Source: Sinorhizobium medicae (GTDB taxonomy: Bacteria; Pseudomonadota; Alphaproteobacteria; Rhizobiales; Rhizobiaceae). Taken from it: a DNA stretch of 64,000 bases. This document shows, in pieces, positions 56,773-64,000 of the stretch. Where the stretch lies: positions 248,001 through 312,000 of the forward strand of contig NZ_VITA01000003.1 of NCBI RefSeq assembly GCF_007827695.1, in the 5' to 3' direction. Position 1 is the first letter of the stretch, and every line of letters starts with the position of its first letter. A program made the position numbers and the translations under genes. The notes under the pieces were generated by a model. It was not told where the DNA came from. It searched no databases and worked only from the letters and a program-made list of their open reading frames with translations.

Positions 56773-57017
56773 TCCGACGCTCCTTGCAAGGTATTGAGAA
56801 CCCGCAGTGCCCGTGCAGCGTTTTTGGCGTTTAGCCCTTCCATTGTCCAAGAGCCTATTCTTACTTTGTCTCCCGTAAAGACGTGGTGGATCGTATAGGT
56901 ACCGTCTCCTTCGAAACGGCGGCCATATTGATAGAGTTGACCAGAGCTGTCAGGCGCCCCGCCTTCAGACTCCCATACGCTGAGGGCGAGCGCGTGCTCC
57001 TCGTGTTTGCTCTTCAA
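56769..57017 (-). CDS. Small hypothetical protein (82 residues, TTG start)
   Basis: TTG 57017 has a GAGGAGGG site about seven bases upstream. The chain (LKSKHEEHALALSVWESEGG at the start, FEGDGTYTIHHVFTGDKVRI, then a helical GLNAKNAARALRVLNTLQGA end) looks like a compact alpha/beta protein. The frame is open to ATG 57086, but that would overlap the gene before it. The coupled next gene overlaps its stop. No family recognised. Confidence 0.6.
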   Translation of the reverse strand: MKSKHEEHALALSVWESEGGAPDSSGQLYQYGRRFEGDGTYTIHHVFTGDKVRIGSWTMEGLNAKNAARALRVLNTLQGASD

Positions 57018-57061
57018 CTTTCGACCCTCCTCGGGCTTGCTCGTACTGCGAGCGGCTATCG

Positions 57062-57280
57062 TCAGCGAGGGGACGGCATGCCACATTCAATAGGCTCCAG
57101 ATTGTCTTCCCCGCTGACGCGTTCCTGGCCGAGTTCGTCATTGCGAATGCGATACTGGGGCCAGCTGGATGTCAACGGCAGTTTGGCTGTGATGCGATAG
57201 GTCTCTGCCGCTTCGGGCGCGATATAGGTTCTGTTTTTGAGGCGCACGGACAGACCGATTGGGAAACGATGGTCACGCAT
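57062..57280 (-). CDS. Small hypothetical protein (72 residues)
   Basis: The protein starts MRDHRFPIGLSVRLKNRTYI and continues APEAAETYRITAKLPLTS, then PQYRIRNDELGQERVSGEDN. It looks like a small beta-barrel-type protein: conserved RFPIG and YRI..LP elements repeat the form seen in small Rhizobiales proteins. The start has GAAGGCA upstream. It begins 12 bases after the gene at 57293 and is probably co-transcribed with it. Function unknown. Confidence 0.68.
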   Translation of the reverse strand: MRDHRFPIGLSVRLKNRTYIAPEAAETYRITAKLPLTSSWPQYRIRNDELGQERVSGEDNLEPIECGMPSPR

Positions 57281-57292
57281 GGATCATTGCCT

Positions 57293-57574
57293 TCAAAGTT
57301 GAGACGGCGCTTCGGCGTTGCGCCGATCGAGTGCTATGAGACCTTCAAGCTCCTCTGGATCGATCGGCATCAGGCGCATGCGGTGCTTGTTCGCGCTTGT
57401 TGCCGGGAGCGTGATGAAGGTTGCTACGCGACGATACGCCGACCAGGAGAGACCTTCGATCAATTCCTCGTCTTCATCGACGACATAGTCGCCGGCAGTG
57501 ACCATCTCAGACAGTCCCGATATCCAGAATGGTTTATCAAAATGGACCGTTCGGTGTTTTGTTCGGGCATACAT
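57293..57574 (-). CDS. Small hypothetical protein (93 residues), first of a small-gene cluster
   Basis: Starts MYARTKHRTVHFDKPFWISG after AAGGACGAAGG. A strand-rich first half continues AGDYVVDEDEELIEGLSWSA, then a helical tail with ELEGLIALDRRNAE near the C-terminus. No signal peptide. The frame is open 63 codons more upstream, but that part is Arg/Cys rich and lacks a ribosome site. First of four same-strand small genes (down to 56644). Related short proteins are common in rhizobia; function unknown. Confidence 0.7.
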   Translation of the reverse strand: MYARTKHRTVHFDKPFWISGLSEMVTAGDYVVDEDEELIEGLSWSAYRRVATFITLPATSANKHRMRLMPIDPEELEGLIALDRRNAEAPSQL

Positions 57575-57984
57575 GACCTTCGTCCTTTTCAAAAATAAAA
57601 AAATTGGCCGCTCGGCGCGGGTACTTCCAGAGCGGTGAGTTTGCCGTGCTGAGTTTCTTCCAGTGCAACAGAAAATCCTGACGACCACAGAGAAACAATC
57701 AATACACCGGCATTGAGGCTTTACTAAGTTTAATACGAGCCGTAAGTTGCGAAGATTGAACAAAAAATCGGGATTATGCAGAATTGTGTCCGCCGACGAG
57801 ACTTAATTTTTCTATATCTTGCCCTAGAGATCATCGGAGAATATTTCGAGAGCGTCAAAATAATCATACATTTACATTTATATCTTTAGGGAGCAATATG
57901 TAACATCTGGATTGCAACTGGCTCCTGGTAAGAGCACGGGCCCGCATCGATCCCGATAATCAACCGATTAGAGGGAATAAAATC
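57575..57984. other. AT-rich divergent intergenic region
   Basis: About 410 bases clearly richer in A and T than the surroundings, especially 57700-57900 (for example AAAATAATCATACATTTACA). It separates the minus-strand small-gene cluster from the plus-strand gene at 57985 and must hold both promoters. I found no GGAAC-N18/19-TT site here. No coding frame with a ribosome site is seen. Confidence 0.55.
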
Positions 57985-58326
57985 ATGACATTGGAACAGA
58001 TTCTTGAAAGATCAAAACCCTATGGTATCGGCCTTGTGGTGGGGCTCTTTGCTGCTCCCATCATCGGGTTCAACGCTGGATGGATCACAACCACGACGGC
58101 CAGCGCGCAGGCTTCGGAGACAGCCCGAGTGGATGCTCTCACGGGCATCTGCTCAAGTGCCGCAGGGCGAATGGCAACTGCCAGCAGCACAGACCTGGCC
58201 GCGCTCAAAGGCTATGACAATCGTGCGAAACGCGACGAGCTCGTTGCAGTGATTATGGCCGATATCCAGGTCCCTGCAGACATCCTCGACAAGATCAGCA
58301 CCAGCTGTAGCCGCTCACTATCTTGA
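57985..58326 (+). CDS. Small exported or membrane-anchored hypothetical protein
   Basis: A 113-residue protein with an N-terminal hydrophobic segment (YGIGLVVGLFAAPIIGFNAG) that is either a signal anchor or signal peptide (TASAQASE after it), and a helical remainder with two Cys (GICSSAAG, STSCSRSL) which might pair in the periplasm. The start has AGAGGGA upstream. Its last part (YDNRAKRDELVAVIMADIQV) is acidic/basic amphipathic. No family recognised; it is followed by a hairpin. Confidence 0.72.
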   Translation: MTLEQILERSKPYGIGLVVGLFAAPIIGFNAGWITTTTASAQASETARVDALTGICSSAAGRMATASSTDLAALKGYDNRAKRDELVAVIMADIQVPADILDKISTSCSRSLS

Positions 58327-58347
58327 AGCCCGGCGAATGCCGGGCTT
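58326..58347 (+). terminator. Hairpin directly after the gene at 57985
   Basis: Arms AAGCCCGGC (58326-58334) and GCCGGGCTT (58339-58347) with a four-base GAAT loop. It begins at the last base of the stop codon and is not followed by a clear T-run. Confidence 0.65.
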
Positions 58348-58381
58348 GGGCATCTCAATAGACTACAAACAGGAGGTCGCT

Positions 58382-58504
58382 ATGAGAAACCTCATTCCGG
58401 CTCGCTTCTATACCTACGATTTCACGCGTTTGGTCGCGATGATCGCCTTTACTGTAGCGATTGCCGTAATCGTCTACTCGGTCCTGTTCGGACGCATCCT
58501 ATAG
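58382..58504 (+). CDS. Very small single-helix membrane protein (40 residues)
   Basis: The chain MRNLIPARFYTYDFTRLVAM continues IAFTVAIAVIVYSVLFGRIL to the stop: a basic/aromatic N-terminus and one long transmembrane helix. An AGGAGGT Shine-Dalgarno lies seven bases before the ATG, which is the strongest in this area. It follows the gene at 57985 by 55 bases, across the hairpin, so it may be independently or partly co-expressed. Function unknown; stress-linked small membrane proteins of this size are common. Confidence 0.65.
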   Translation: MRNLIPARFYTYDFTRLVAMIAFTVAIAVIVYSVLFGRIL

Positions 58505-58789
58505 CCGTCCGATCACTCGTGCGGCAACCATTCCCGGACGGATGTTCGAACCACTAGACGAGACTTGTGCGTTATCCCGACATAGCTCTTCAGGCGGGGA
58601 TCCGCTTATTGTGGGAAGAGTTGGTCGGGAGTTTATTCATGACACAGCCTCAGGCGGCTTCGCCATTCTGACAGGCTGATGGGCGCTTTCATATGGGAAT
58701 CGTTTCAGGGGGGCGAGTATCGGCTGCGCGGTCTGGCCGACAGACGGATCACCATGTTTTGGGTCGTTCCGACCAAAAAACAGCGTGAT

Positions 58790-59065
58790 CTAACGGAAAT
58801 GCGCGGCGGTTAGCGTATAGGAATCGCGACGGCCACCCGAATAGGCCTTCCGTGCGACATCATAGACGGACTGGCGCAACGCGTCGAAGGCAGAAAGAAG
58901 CTTCGATTCAGAGATTTTCGATCTGCCCAATTCGGCATCGGCAATCACGAGCGCCTCAGCCTCGACGAAGAACCGCACCTCGAACATGCCCTCATGGCCA
59001 AGGAAACGGACGGCGTTTCTTTTTTCATCGAAGCTGCGGCTCGAATTCGGAAACAAGAGCGTCAT
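58790..59065 (-). CDS. DUF1488-family protein
   Basis: A 91-residue protein: MTLLFPNSSRSFDEKRNAVR, then the conserved FLGHEGMFEVRFFVEAEAL strands, then a helix LLSAFDALRQSVYDVARKAY and the terminal YTLTAAHFR. This is the DUF1488 layout, including the final DF/HF block. The start has AGAGG upstream; a longer frame upstream is not family-like. Function unknown. It has a remnant twin of its last codons at 45164. Confidence 0.85.
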   Translation of the reverse strand: MTLLFPNSSRSFDEKRNAVRFLGHEGMFEVRFFVEAEALVIADAELGRSKISESKLLSAFDALRQSVYDVARKAYSGGRRDSYTLTAAHFR

Positions 59066-59449
59066 CTCAGCGTGCCTCTGTTTCGCACGACGCTGAAGGC
59101 GTGGGTGCAGATAGGCTACCCGGCCAGTCCAGCGCTCCGTATGCGATGTTATGGTCGAAACGAAGCAACTCTTTACGCCCGCTGCGCAAGACCTCGCATC
59201 GTAATCGTGGTGAATGGCAGGTCCTTCGAGGCGGCGAAGCGATACCCCAGCCAGATCAACGAGTTTATCTATGTGCCTCAATTGGGCTTTAAACAAGGCG
59301 TCGGTCCTTCCGGACGTCGAATCCACGTAATTGTTCAATCTGTGTGAAGATCGCCAAGGCGGAGACGGCGATATTACTCGCGAGGATCCAGGAACATCGA
59401 GACGCATGCAGCGTTTTGTTCCAAAGACTTCATGCACTGGGAGGTGATC
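59066..59449. other. Intergenic region with one promoter candidate
   Basis: About 380 bases with overlapping open frames on both strands but no family likeness or ribosome site. The only item I can support is the GGAAC-N18-TT site at 59391-59415 for the downstream gene. Confidence 0.45.
59391..59415 (+). promoter_or_regulatory. RpoE2/EcfG-type general-stress promoter candidate
   Basis: GGAAC (59391-59395) is followed by 18 bases and TT (59414-59415), preceded by GCG as in the common cgTT form. It lies 34 bases before the ATG at 59450, a good distance for a promoter of that gene. The pattern is the one known for Sinorhizobium RpoE2. Confidence 0.6.
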
Positions 59450-59830
59450 ATGCGAAAGCGCTCCCGCAAACTGTCGCCGGAGATGCGCGCGGCGATCAGC
59501 GCGTTTCTAAGCGCCTGTCAGAAGGAAGCCCGGCCATTTGCGACCGCTGAAGCCCTTGGCGCGGTGCGGCGCGTCTTTCCTGACCTGGATATCTCGGATA
59601 CCGAACTCATGGACGCCATCAGCAGCGAAGCAACTTCAGCGGGTTTCGAGGTAGACACCCCAGAACCGATGTCCGCGGCGCGGATGAAGGATGCGCTTGA
59701 AAAATGGGACAATGAAGGCGGCGCAATTAAAAACCGGGCGCCCGTCGAAGCTCATGGGATCCGCGCCAATGACAAAGACGGCAAAGGGCGGCGGGCAAAG
59801 GCGATAAAGGATCGAAATGAGCTTCTCTAG
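59450..59830 (+). CDS. Hypothetical protein (126 residues), likely stress-controlled
   Basis: Starts MRKRSRKLSPEMRAAISAFL after GGGAGGTG. A basic N-terminus, a helical middle (EALGAVRRVFPDLDISDTEL resembles an EF/helix-turn pattern), and a long basic/polar tail (HGIRANDKDGKGRRAKAIKD) suggest a nucleic-acid or acid-surface binding protein. A GGAAC-N18-TT promoter precedes it. No family recognised with confidence. Confidence 0.7.
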   Translation: MRKRSRKLSPEMRAAISAFLSACQKEARPFATAEALGAVRRVFPDLDISDTELMDAISSEATSAGFEVDTPEPMSAARMKDALEKWDNEGGAIKNRAPVEAHGIRANDKDGKGRRAKAIKDRNELL

Positions 59831-60042
59831 CACGGCACATTGAGCGGCTCAGACGTTCAATGTCGGCGGCGGCCAACTTTTTACCTCAGGCACTTTGATC
59901 CGCTGGTCCATAGACGTCTTTACGGATGAGCGTAGGTGGTTGCTATTTGCATGACCACGGCGCAGTGTGCTGGCCTTCGGCAGCAAAAGTTACGGGCGCT
60001 CCTGTTGAGGGCTAGCCCTGGCCCCAAGGAAAGGAGGATGTA

Positions 60043-60360
60043 ATGTCTTCCATCGAATACAAGATCTCACCTTCCGATTTTGAAATGATCCGGTCCGTCT
60101 TGGATGATGCCGGCTATGATGTCAGCGTCCTTGTCGAGGACCAGAGCTTGTTCAACACGGCGGCGTTGCTCGTGACCAAGCTGTTCCTATCAGGTGTAGA
60201 CTCCCGGTCGGCACTAGCAGCCAAGCTGGAGTGTCAATTGGGCAGAGCCGGCAAGCACAGACAATCATGCGGGCTGTCGCTGTCGCGCTACGCGATTCAA
60301 GGTCTTCCGATCGAATTGCAATTTCCGCATGCATACAAGTCATCCACGGTGGCTAATTGA
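60043..60360 (+). CDS. Hypothetical protein (105 residues)
   Basis: A short protein starting MSSIEYKISPSDFEMIRSVL after a very strong AAAGGAGGATGT ribosome site. The N-terminal 60 residues (VLDDAGYDVSVLVEDQSLFN, TAALLVTKLFLSGVDSRSAL) look like a small helical domain. The C-terminal 40 residues (Arg/Ser/Cys rich, then GLPIELQFPHA) are less regular. No family recognised. It lies in the small-gene island. Confidence 0.7.
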   Translation: MSSIEYKISPSDFEMIRSVLDDAGYDVSVLVEDQSLFNTAALLVTKLFLSGVDSRSALAAKLECQLGRAGKHRQSCGLSLSRYAIQGLPIELQFPHAYKSSTVAN

Positions 60361-60471
60361 ACTTTTGGTGTGCCAACGAGTATTTGCTGAGCTTGCTCTT
60401 CCAACCAAGTTCATCGGCAATCTCCAGAAGTATTCGAGGAAGTGCAAAGGTTGCATAAGGGAGTGCACTCG

Positions 60472-60750
60472 ATGGCAAATGGCAACGAACAGATTAGAGA
60501 AGACCGGATCCGCGAGCGCGCCTACGAAATCTGGGAGCGAGAGGGTCGCAAATATGGTGACCACGAGCGCCATTGGGAGGAGGCGGAAAAGGAACTGAGA
60601 AAGAAAGAATCCGGTGTAGATCCCTCCGCGAACCCATCTGAGCCGGGCGATACCAGTGGAAACACCAATCGCAGCACAAGTGAATGCGTCTCCCTATCCG
60701 GCGACAGCGCAGTAGCGAAGCAAAACTCCTCCGATTCAAGCGCAGCTTAG
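60472..60750 (+). CDS. DUF2934-domain protein
   Basis: A 92-residue protein: EDRIRERAYEIWEREGRKYG followed by DHERHWEEAEKEL, the DUF2934 signature, then a Ser/Asn-rich disordered tail. DUF2934 proteins are short, often stress-associated and of unknown role. The start has AAGGGAG nine bases upstream. The frame is open ten codons earlier. Confidence 0.85.
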   Translation: MANGNEQIREDRIRERAYEIWEREGRKYGDHERHWEEAEKELRKKESGVDPSANPSEPGDTSGNTNRSTSECVSLSGDSAVAKQNSSDSSAA

Positions 60751-60808
60751 CCGACGCCAGTGAGCGAAATTTGGCTATGCGCAAGCGGGAACGATCCTGT
60801 GCAGTCGC

Positions 60809-61699
60809 TCACCGCGCCGTGGCGCGAATGTCTCGGCGGAAGTCCGACGGCGGCATGCCGGCAATCTGCCGGAAAGCCTTGTTGAAGGCGCTCACCGATC
60901 CGAAGCCGCTATCCATGGCAACCTGTAGAATGCTCTCCTTGCCATTCATCAGCATGGCTTGCGCCCGCGAGAGGCGCAGCAGGGTCAGGTATCCGATCAG
61001 CGTCATGCCCGTCGACTTGCGGAAAAGGTTCATCGCGTATTTGGGATGCAAGCCGGCTGCGGCGGCTATGTCGCCCGCGTCGATCTCGTCGAGGAAATTG
61101 GCGGCAATGAAATCGCACATGCGCACGACGCCGGGCGAGGGCGAAGCCGAGGCGCTCCCGGTTCTCAATTCCTTACCGGACGACACGATCGTGTAGGGCT
61201 CCATGAACATTCGTTCGAGGCGCAGCAGCAGTTCTTCAACAGCATGTTGAGCTTTCACCTCGTCTCCGGAGTGAGCCCAATTCCGCCAGCGCGGAAAATT
61301 CTGGTCGTCGGCAGCATCCGTCTCGGACGTCAGCATCGTAGCTCCGCCCATGAGCATTGCCGAGATTGCCAGGGGCAGCCGCATGCGGAAGAAGTGGACG
61401 AGCGGCAGATGGCCGCCTGCATAAATGGAATCGTCTGAGGACTCGTCCATCCTGTGCGGCTGGCCGCCCCAGAAGAGGCACATCTGTCCTGCGTGAAGCC
61501 GGAAATCATGGTCGGCCATACGGTAATGCATAGAGCCGCGCATCACGTAGTTGACTTCGACTTGTGCATGCCAATGTGGGCCCAGCATGATCGCCGGATG
61601 GGCGTGGAAGAAGTGCAGACGTGTCGGCGTTCCCTCTATGCTGCTCGGACTGGGCCTGTAGATCGCCCGCTCGACAATCTTACTTTCCGACAACTTCAC
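60809..61699 (-). CDS. AraC-family transcriptional regulator
   Basis: A 296-residue regulator. The N-terminal half is a cupin-type sugar-sensing domain (HFFHAHPAIMLGPHWHAQVE and LHAGQMCLFWGGQPHRM). Residues about 190-290 form the two helix-turn-helix motifs (AGDIAAAAGLHPKYAMNLFR and LQVAMDSGFGSVSAFNKAFR). The GTG start at 61699 has AAAGGGA close upstream; a TTG two codons later has better spacing. It is divergent from the fused oxidoreductase at 61887, its probable target. Confidence 0.92.
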   Translation of the reverse strand: MKLSESKIVERAIYRPSPSSIEGTPTRLHFFHAHPAIMLGPHWHAQVEVNYVMRGSMHYRMADHDFRLHAGQMCLFWGGQPHRMDESSDDSIYAGGHLPLVHFFRMRLPLAISAMLMGGATMLTSETDAADDQNFPRWRNWAHSGDEVKAQHAVEELLLRLERMFMEPYTIVSSGKELRTGSASASPSPGVVRMCDFIAANFLDEIDAGDIAAAAGLHPKYAMNLFRKSTGMTLIGYLTLLRLSRAQAMLMNGKESILQVAMDSGFGSVSAFNKAFRQIAGMPPSDFRRDIRATAR

Positions 61700-61886
61700 A
61701 TTCCCTTTGTACGAGACAGATTTTCGCCCGGCGATAGTCTGCCCATGTTCGCTTAAGGACCACAATCTGAAAAGCGAGGTGCCGAAGACCGATCCTAAGT
61801 GTCCAAACAAATTTTCCGCGGTCGAGGACGCGTCCGGTCTTTCTGTCCGCGTGACCCACCCCAGGACTGCCCGAAGAGGATGCAGC

Positions 61887-63890
61887 ATGAGCTCAGTACA
61901 ACAGATCCGTTGGGGTATCATCGGCCCCGGCACCATCGCGCGGACCTTTGCCGAAGGGATCGCCCATTCGGCAACAGGGCGCCTCGTCGCCGTCGCGACG
62001 CGCAACACGGATAAGCCCGGGCTTGGCGATGCATTTCCGGGGGTGCGGATCGTAAAGGGTTACGACAGGCTTCTCGCAGATCCGGAGGTCGATGCCATTT
62101 ACGTGGCCACGCCACATCCGAGCCATGCGGAATGGGCGATCAAGGCGACACGCGCCGGAAAGCACGTGCTGGTCGAAAAACCGATGGCGCTTTCGGCTTA
62201 TGATGCGAGATCGATCTTTCACGAGGCGCAGAAGGCCGGCGTTTTCGCCGGAGAAGCCTATATGTACAGGTTCCACCCGCAGACCGGTCGTCTGGTCGAC
62301 CTGGTGCGGGAGGGGACAATCGGCGAGGTGCGGATCATCCGCTCGAGTTTCGGCTTCAACATGGGCGCTTATCGCCCGGAGCATCGCCTGTTTGCCAATG
62401 ATCTCGCTGGCGGCGGCATTCTCGATGTCGGCGGCTATCCGGTCTCGATGGTGTGCATGCTCGCGGGCGCTGCCGGGAAGAAGCCATTCCTCGAGCCGGT
62501 GAAAGTCTCTGGCGCTGCCCGTCTGGGACCGTCCGGCGTCGACGAATGGGCATCGGCTGTTCTCAAGTTTCCGAACGACATCGTCGCCGAGGTGTCCTGC
62601 TCGATCTTGGCAGAGCAGGACAACGTGCTGCACATCATCGGTTCGGAAGGCCGCATCGAGGTGAAGGACTTCTGGTTTGCCTCCGGCAGGCGGGGCGGGG
62701 TGGGCCGCATTGAAATCATCAGGGGTGATCGCCGGCAGGCAATCGAGATCGAGGAAAAGCGCCATCTCTACGCATTCGAGGTCGATGCGGTGGGCGAGGC
62801 GATCCGCGCCGGCCGCACCGAGTTCGCCTTCCCCGGCATGAATGCGGAAGAAACGTTCGCCAATCTGCGGGTTCTCGACCGCTGGCGCGCATCGGTCGGC
62901 CTCGAATACGAAATCGAGACGGCCGCCAGACGGACGGTCAATATCGCCGGCGAGAAGGTCGTCGCCGGGGACGGCGTGCCCAGACGGTACATTCCCGGGC
63001 TCGTCAAACGAGCCTCCACGGTCGCGCTCGGCTTCGAATTCTTCCCGAGTTTCGCAGCCGCCTCGCTGACACTCGATGCCTTCTACGAGGCCGGCGGGAA
63101 TCTGTTCGACACCGCATTCGTCTACGGTGCGGGCAAGACCGAAAAGATTTTCGGCGACTGGCACACCAGCCGAGAGGTCAGACGGGACGATATCGTCCTC
63201 ATAGGCAAGGGCGCCCATTCGCCGCTCTGCTATCCGGATGTGATTGCGAAACAATTGGATCAGTCGCTGGAGCGGCTGAAGACAGATTATGTCGACGTCT
63301 ACTTCATGCACCGCGACAATGCGGATGTTCCCGTCGGCGAATTCGTCGACGCGATGGATGACGAGGTCCGGCGCGGACGTATCCGCGGTATTTTCGGCGG
63401 ATCCAATTGGACGCGGGAGCGCATGGACGAGGCGATCGCCTATGCCGAGAGAAACGGCAAGACGTCGCCAGCCGCTCTTTCAAACAACTTCTCGCTGGCG
63501 CAGATGCTCGATCCGATCTGGCCCGGTTGCGTTGCGGCATCGGACGACAGCTGGAAAGACTGGATGACGACGCGCCAGATTCCGAACTTCGCCTGGTCGA
63601 GCCAGGGGAGACGCTTTTTCACGGAGCGGGCAGGGCGGGACAGGCATGAGGATGAGGAACTCGTCCGCGTCTGGTATTCCGATCTGAACTTCAGGCGCCG
63701 GGACCGCGCAATCGAACTCGCCAAAAAGCGCGGCTGCAGCCCGATCCACATCGCGCTCGCCTATGTCATCGCACAACCCTTCCCTGTCATACCGCTCATC
63801 GGACCGCGGACGGTGGCGGAACTGGAAGACAGCCTCTCGGCCATTCATATCGCTCTTAGTCAGGATGAGGTGCGTTGGCTGGACGGCTGA
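61887..63890 (+). CDS. Fused Gfo/Idh/MocA oxidoreductase - aldo/keto reductase
   Basis: A 667-residue two-domain enzyme. Residues 1-350 are a Gfo/Idh/MocA oxidoreductase: Rossmann block GIIGPGTIARTF, EKPMALS with the catalytic Lys (VLVEKP), and a C-terminal alpha/beta domain with GGGILDVGGYPVSM. Residues about 375-667 are an aldo/keto reductase with the full tetrad: Asp and Tyr in FDTAFVY, Lys in LIGKGAHS, His in YFMHRDN. The two may act in sequence on a sugar-type ketone/aldehyde. The start has GAAGAGGA upstream. It is divergent from the AraC-family gene. Confidence 0.93.
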   Translation: MSSVQQIRWGIIGPGTIARTFAEGIAHSATGRLVAVATRNTDKPGLGDAFPGVRIVKGYDRLLADPEVDAIYVATPHPSHAEWAIKATRAGKHVLVEKPMALSAYDARSIFHEAQKAGVFAGEAYMYRFHPQTGRLVDLVREGTIGEVRIIRSSFGFNMGAYRPEHRLFANDLAGGGILDVGGYPVSMVCMLAGAAGKKPFLEPVKVSGAARLGPSGVDEWASAVLKFPNDIVAEVSCSILAEQDNVLHIIGSEGRIEVKDFWFASGRRGGVGRIEIIRGDRRQAIEIEEKRHLYAFEVDAVGEAIRAGRTEFAFPGMNAEETFANLRVLDRWRASVGLEYEIETAARRTVNIAGEKVVAGDGVPRRYIPGLVKRASTVALGFEFFPSFAAASLTLDAFYEAGGNLFDTAFVYGAGKTEKIFGDWHTSREVRRDDIVLIGKGAHSPLCYPDVIAKQLDQSLERLKTDYVDVYFMHRDNADVPVGEFVDAMDDEVRRGRIRGIFGGSNWTRERMDEAIAYAERNGKTSPAALSNNFSLAQMLDPIWPGCVAASDDSWKDWMTTRQIPNFAWSSQGRRFFTERAGRDRHEDEELVRVWYSDLNFRRRDRAIELAKKRGCSPIHIALAYVIAQPFPVIPLIGPRTVAELEDSLSAIHIALSQDEVRWLDG

Positions 63891-64000
63891 GCGCCTGGTC
63901 GCCGTGGGGAAGCAGGCCCATGCGACGCAAGCCATTTCACAAACGCGCCTGCACAGCCGCCGGCCGCTTCGGCGCGACATCAGCCGTTTCATACCGCCGG

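Noticed and set aside
58755-58785. GGTCG-TTC-CGACC hairpin as a terminator for the DUF1488 gene
   Set aside because: The stem is only five bases with a bulge, and no T-run follows on either strand.

Overview
The window is about 60% GC and has the gene style of a rhizobial alphaproteobacterium. The evidence is the number of LysR/GntR/AraC regulators beside catabolic genes, ABC and NCS2 uptake operons, two RTX metalloproteases, small Rhizobiales-type proteins (DUF1488, DUF2934) and two promoter-like sites of the rhizobial general-stress form GGAAC-N18-TT. An Ensifer/Sinorhizobium-like replicon is my best guess, from gene content only. I see no rRNA, tRNA, insertion sequence, CRISPR array, replication origin or phage.

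Layout. 0-13 kb: a GNAT tail, a stress-type ferritin-like/arginase-like pair, flavohemoglobin, a secreted sulfatase facing an outer-membrane channel-like protein, two hydrolases, the TIGR02587/TIGR02588 membrane pair, an SRAP repair protein and small enzymes. 13-24 kb: two divergent operons share one AT-rich control region. To the left are LDH2-type dehydrogenase, Fe-alcohol dehydrogenase, semialdehyde-type dehydrogenase and a formamidase-like hydrolase. To the right are a GntR regulator, a ribose-class ABC transporter and a DJ-1/PfpI protein. Together they look like uptake and stepwise oxidation of one small polyol-like compound. 24-34 kb: small enzymes, a DEDDh exonuclease with an N-terminal sliding-clamp-type motif, then a purine locus (LysR, divergent adenine deaminase, NCS2 permease, canonical adenine deaminase).

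34-49 kb: two secreted serralysin-like RTX metalloproteases about 7.5 kb apart with no type I exporter between or beside them, a frameshifted PPK2 polyphosphate kinase, an orphan Bug-type binding protein, a TrkH potassium transporter and regulator/transporter pairs. 49-56 kb: MFS transporter with WrbA, LysR genes, one decayed LysR gene, and a tightly overlapping ArsR-SRPBCC-GST operon. 56-61 kb: an island of very small, mostly unrecognised genes, several with one membrane helix or TTG starts, with signs of general-stress control. 61-64 kb: an AraC regulator divergent from a fused Gfo/Idh/MocA oxidoreductase-aldo/keto reductase.

The items most worth following up are the divergent polyol-type operon pair, the adenine deaminase paralogue that lacks two family motifs, the clamp-motif exonuclease, the PPK2 frameshift and the small-gene stress island.
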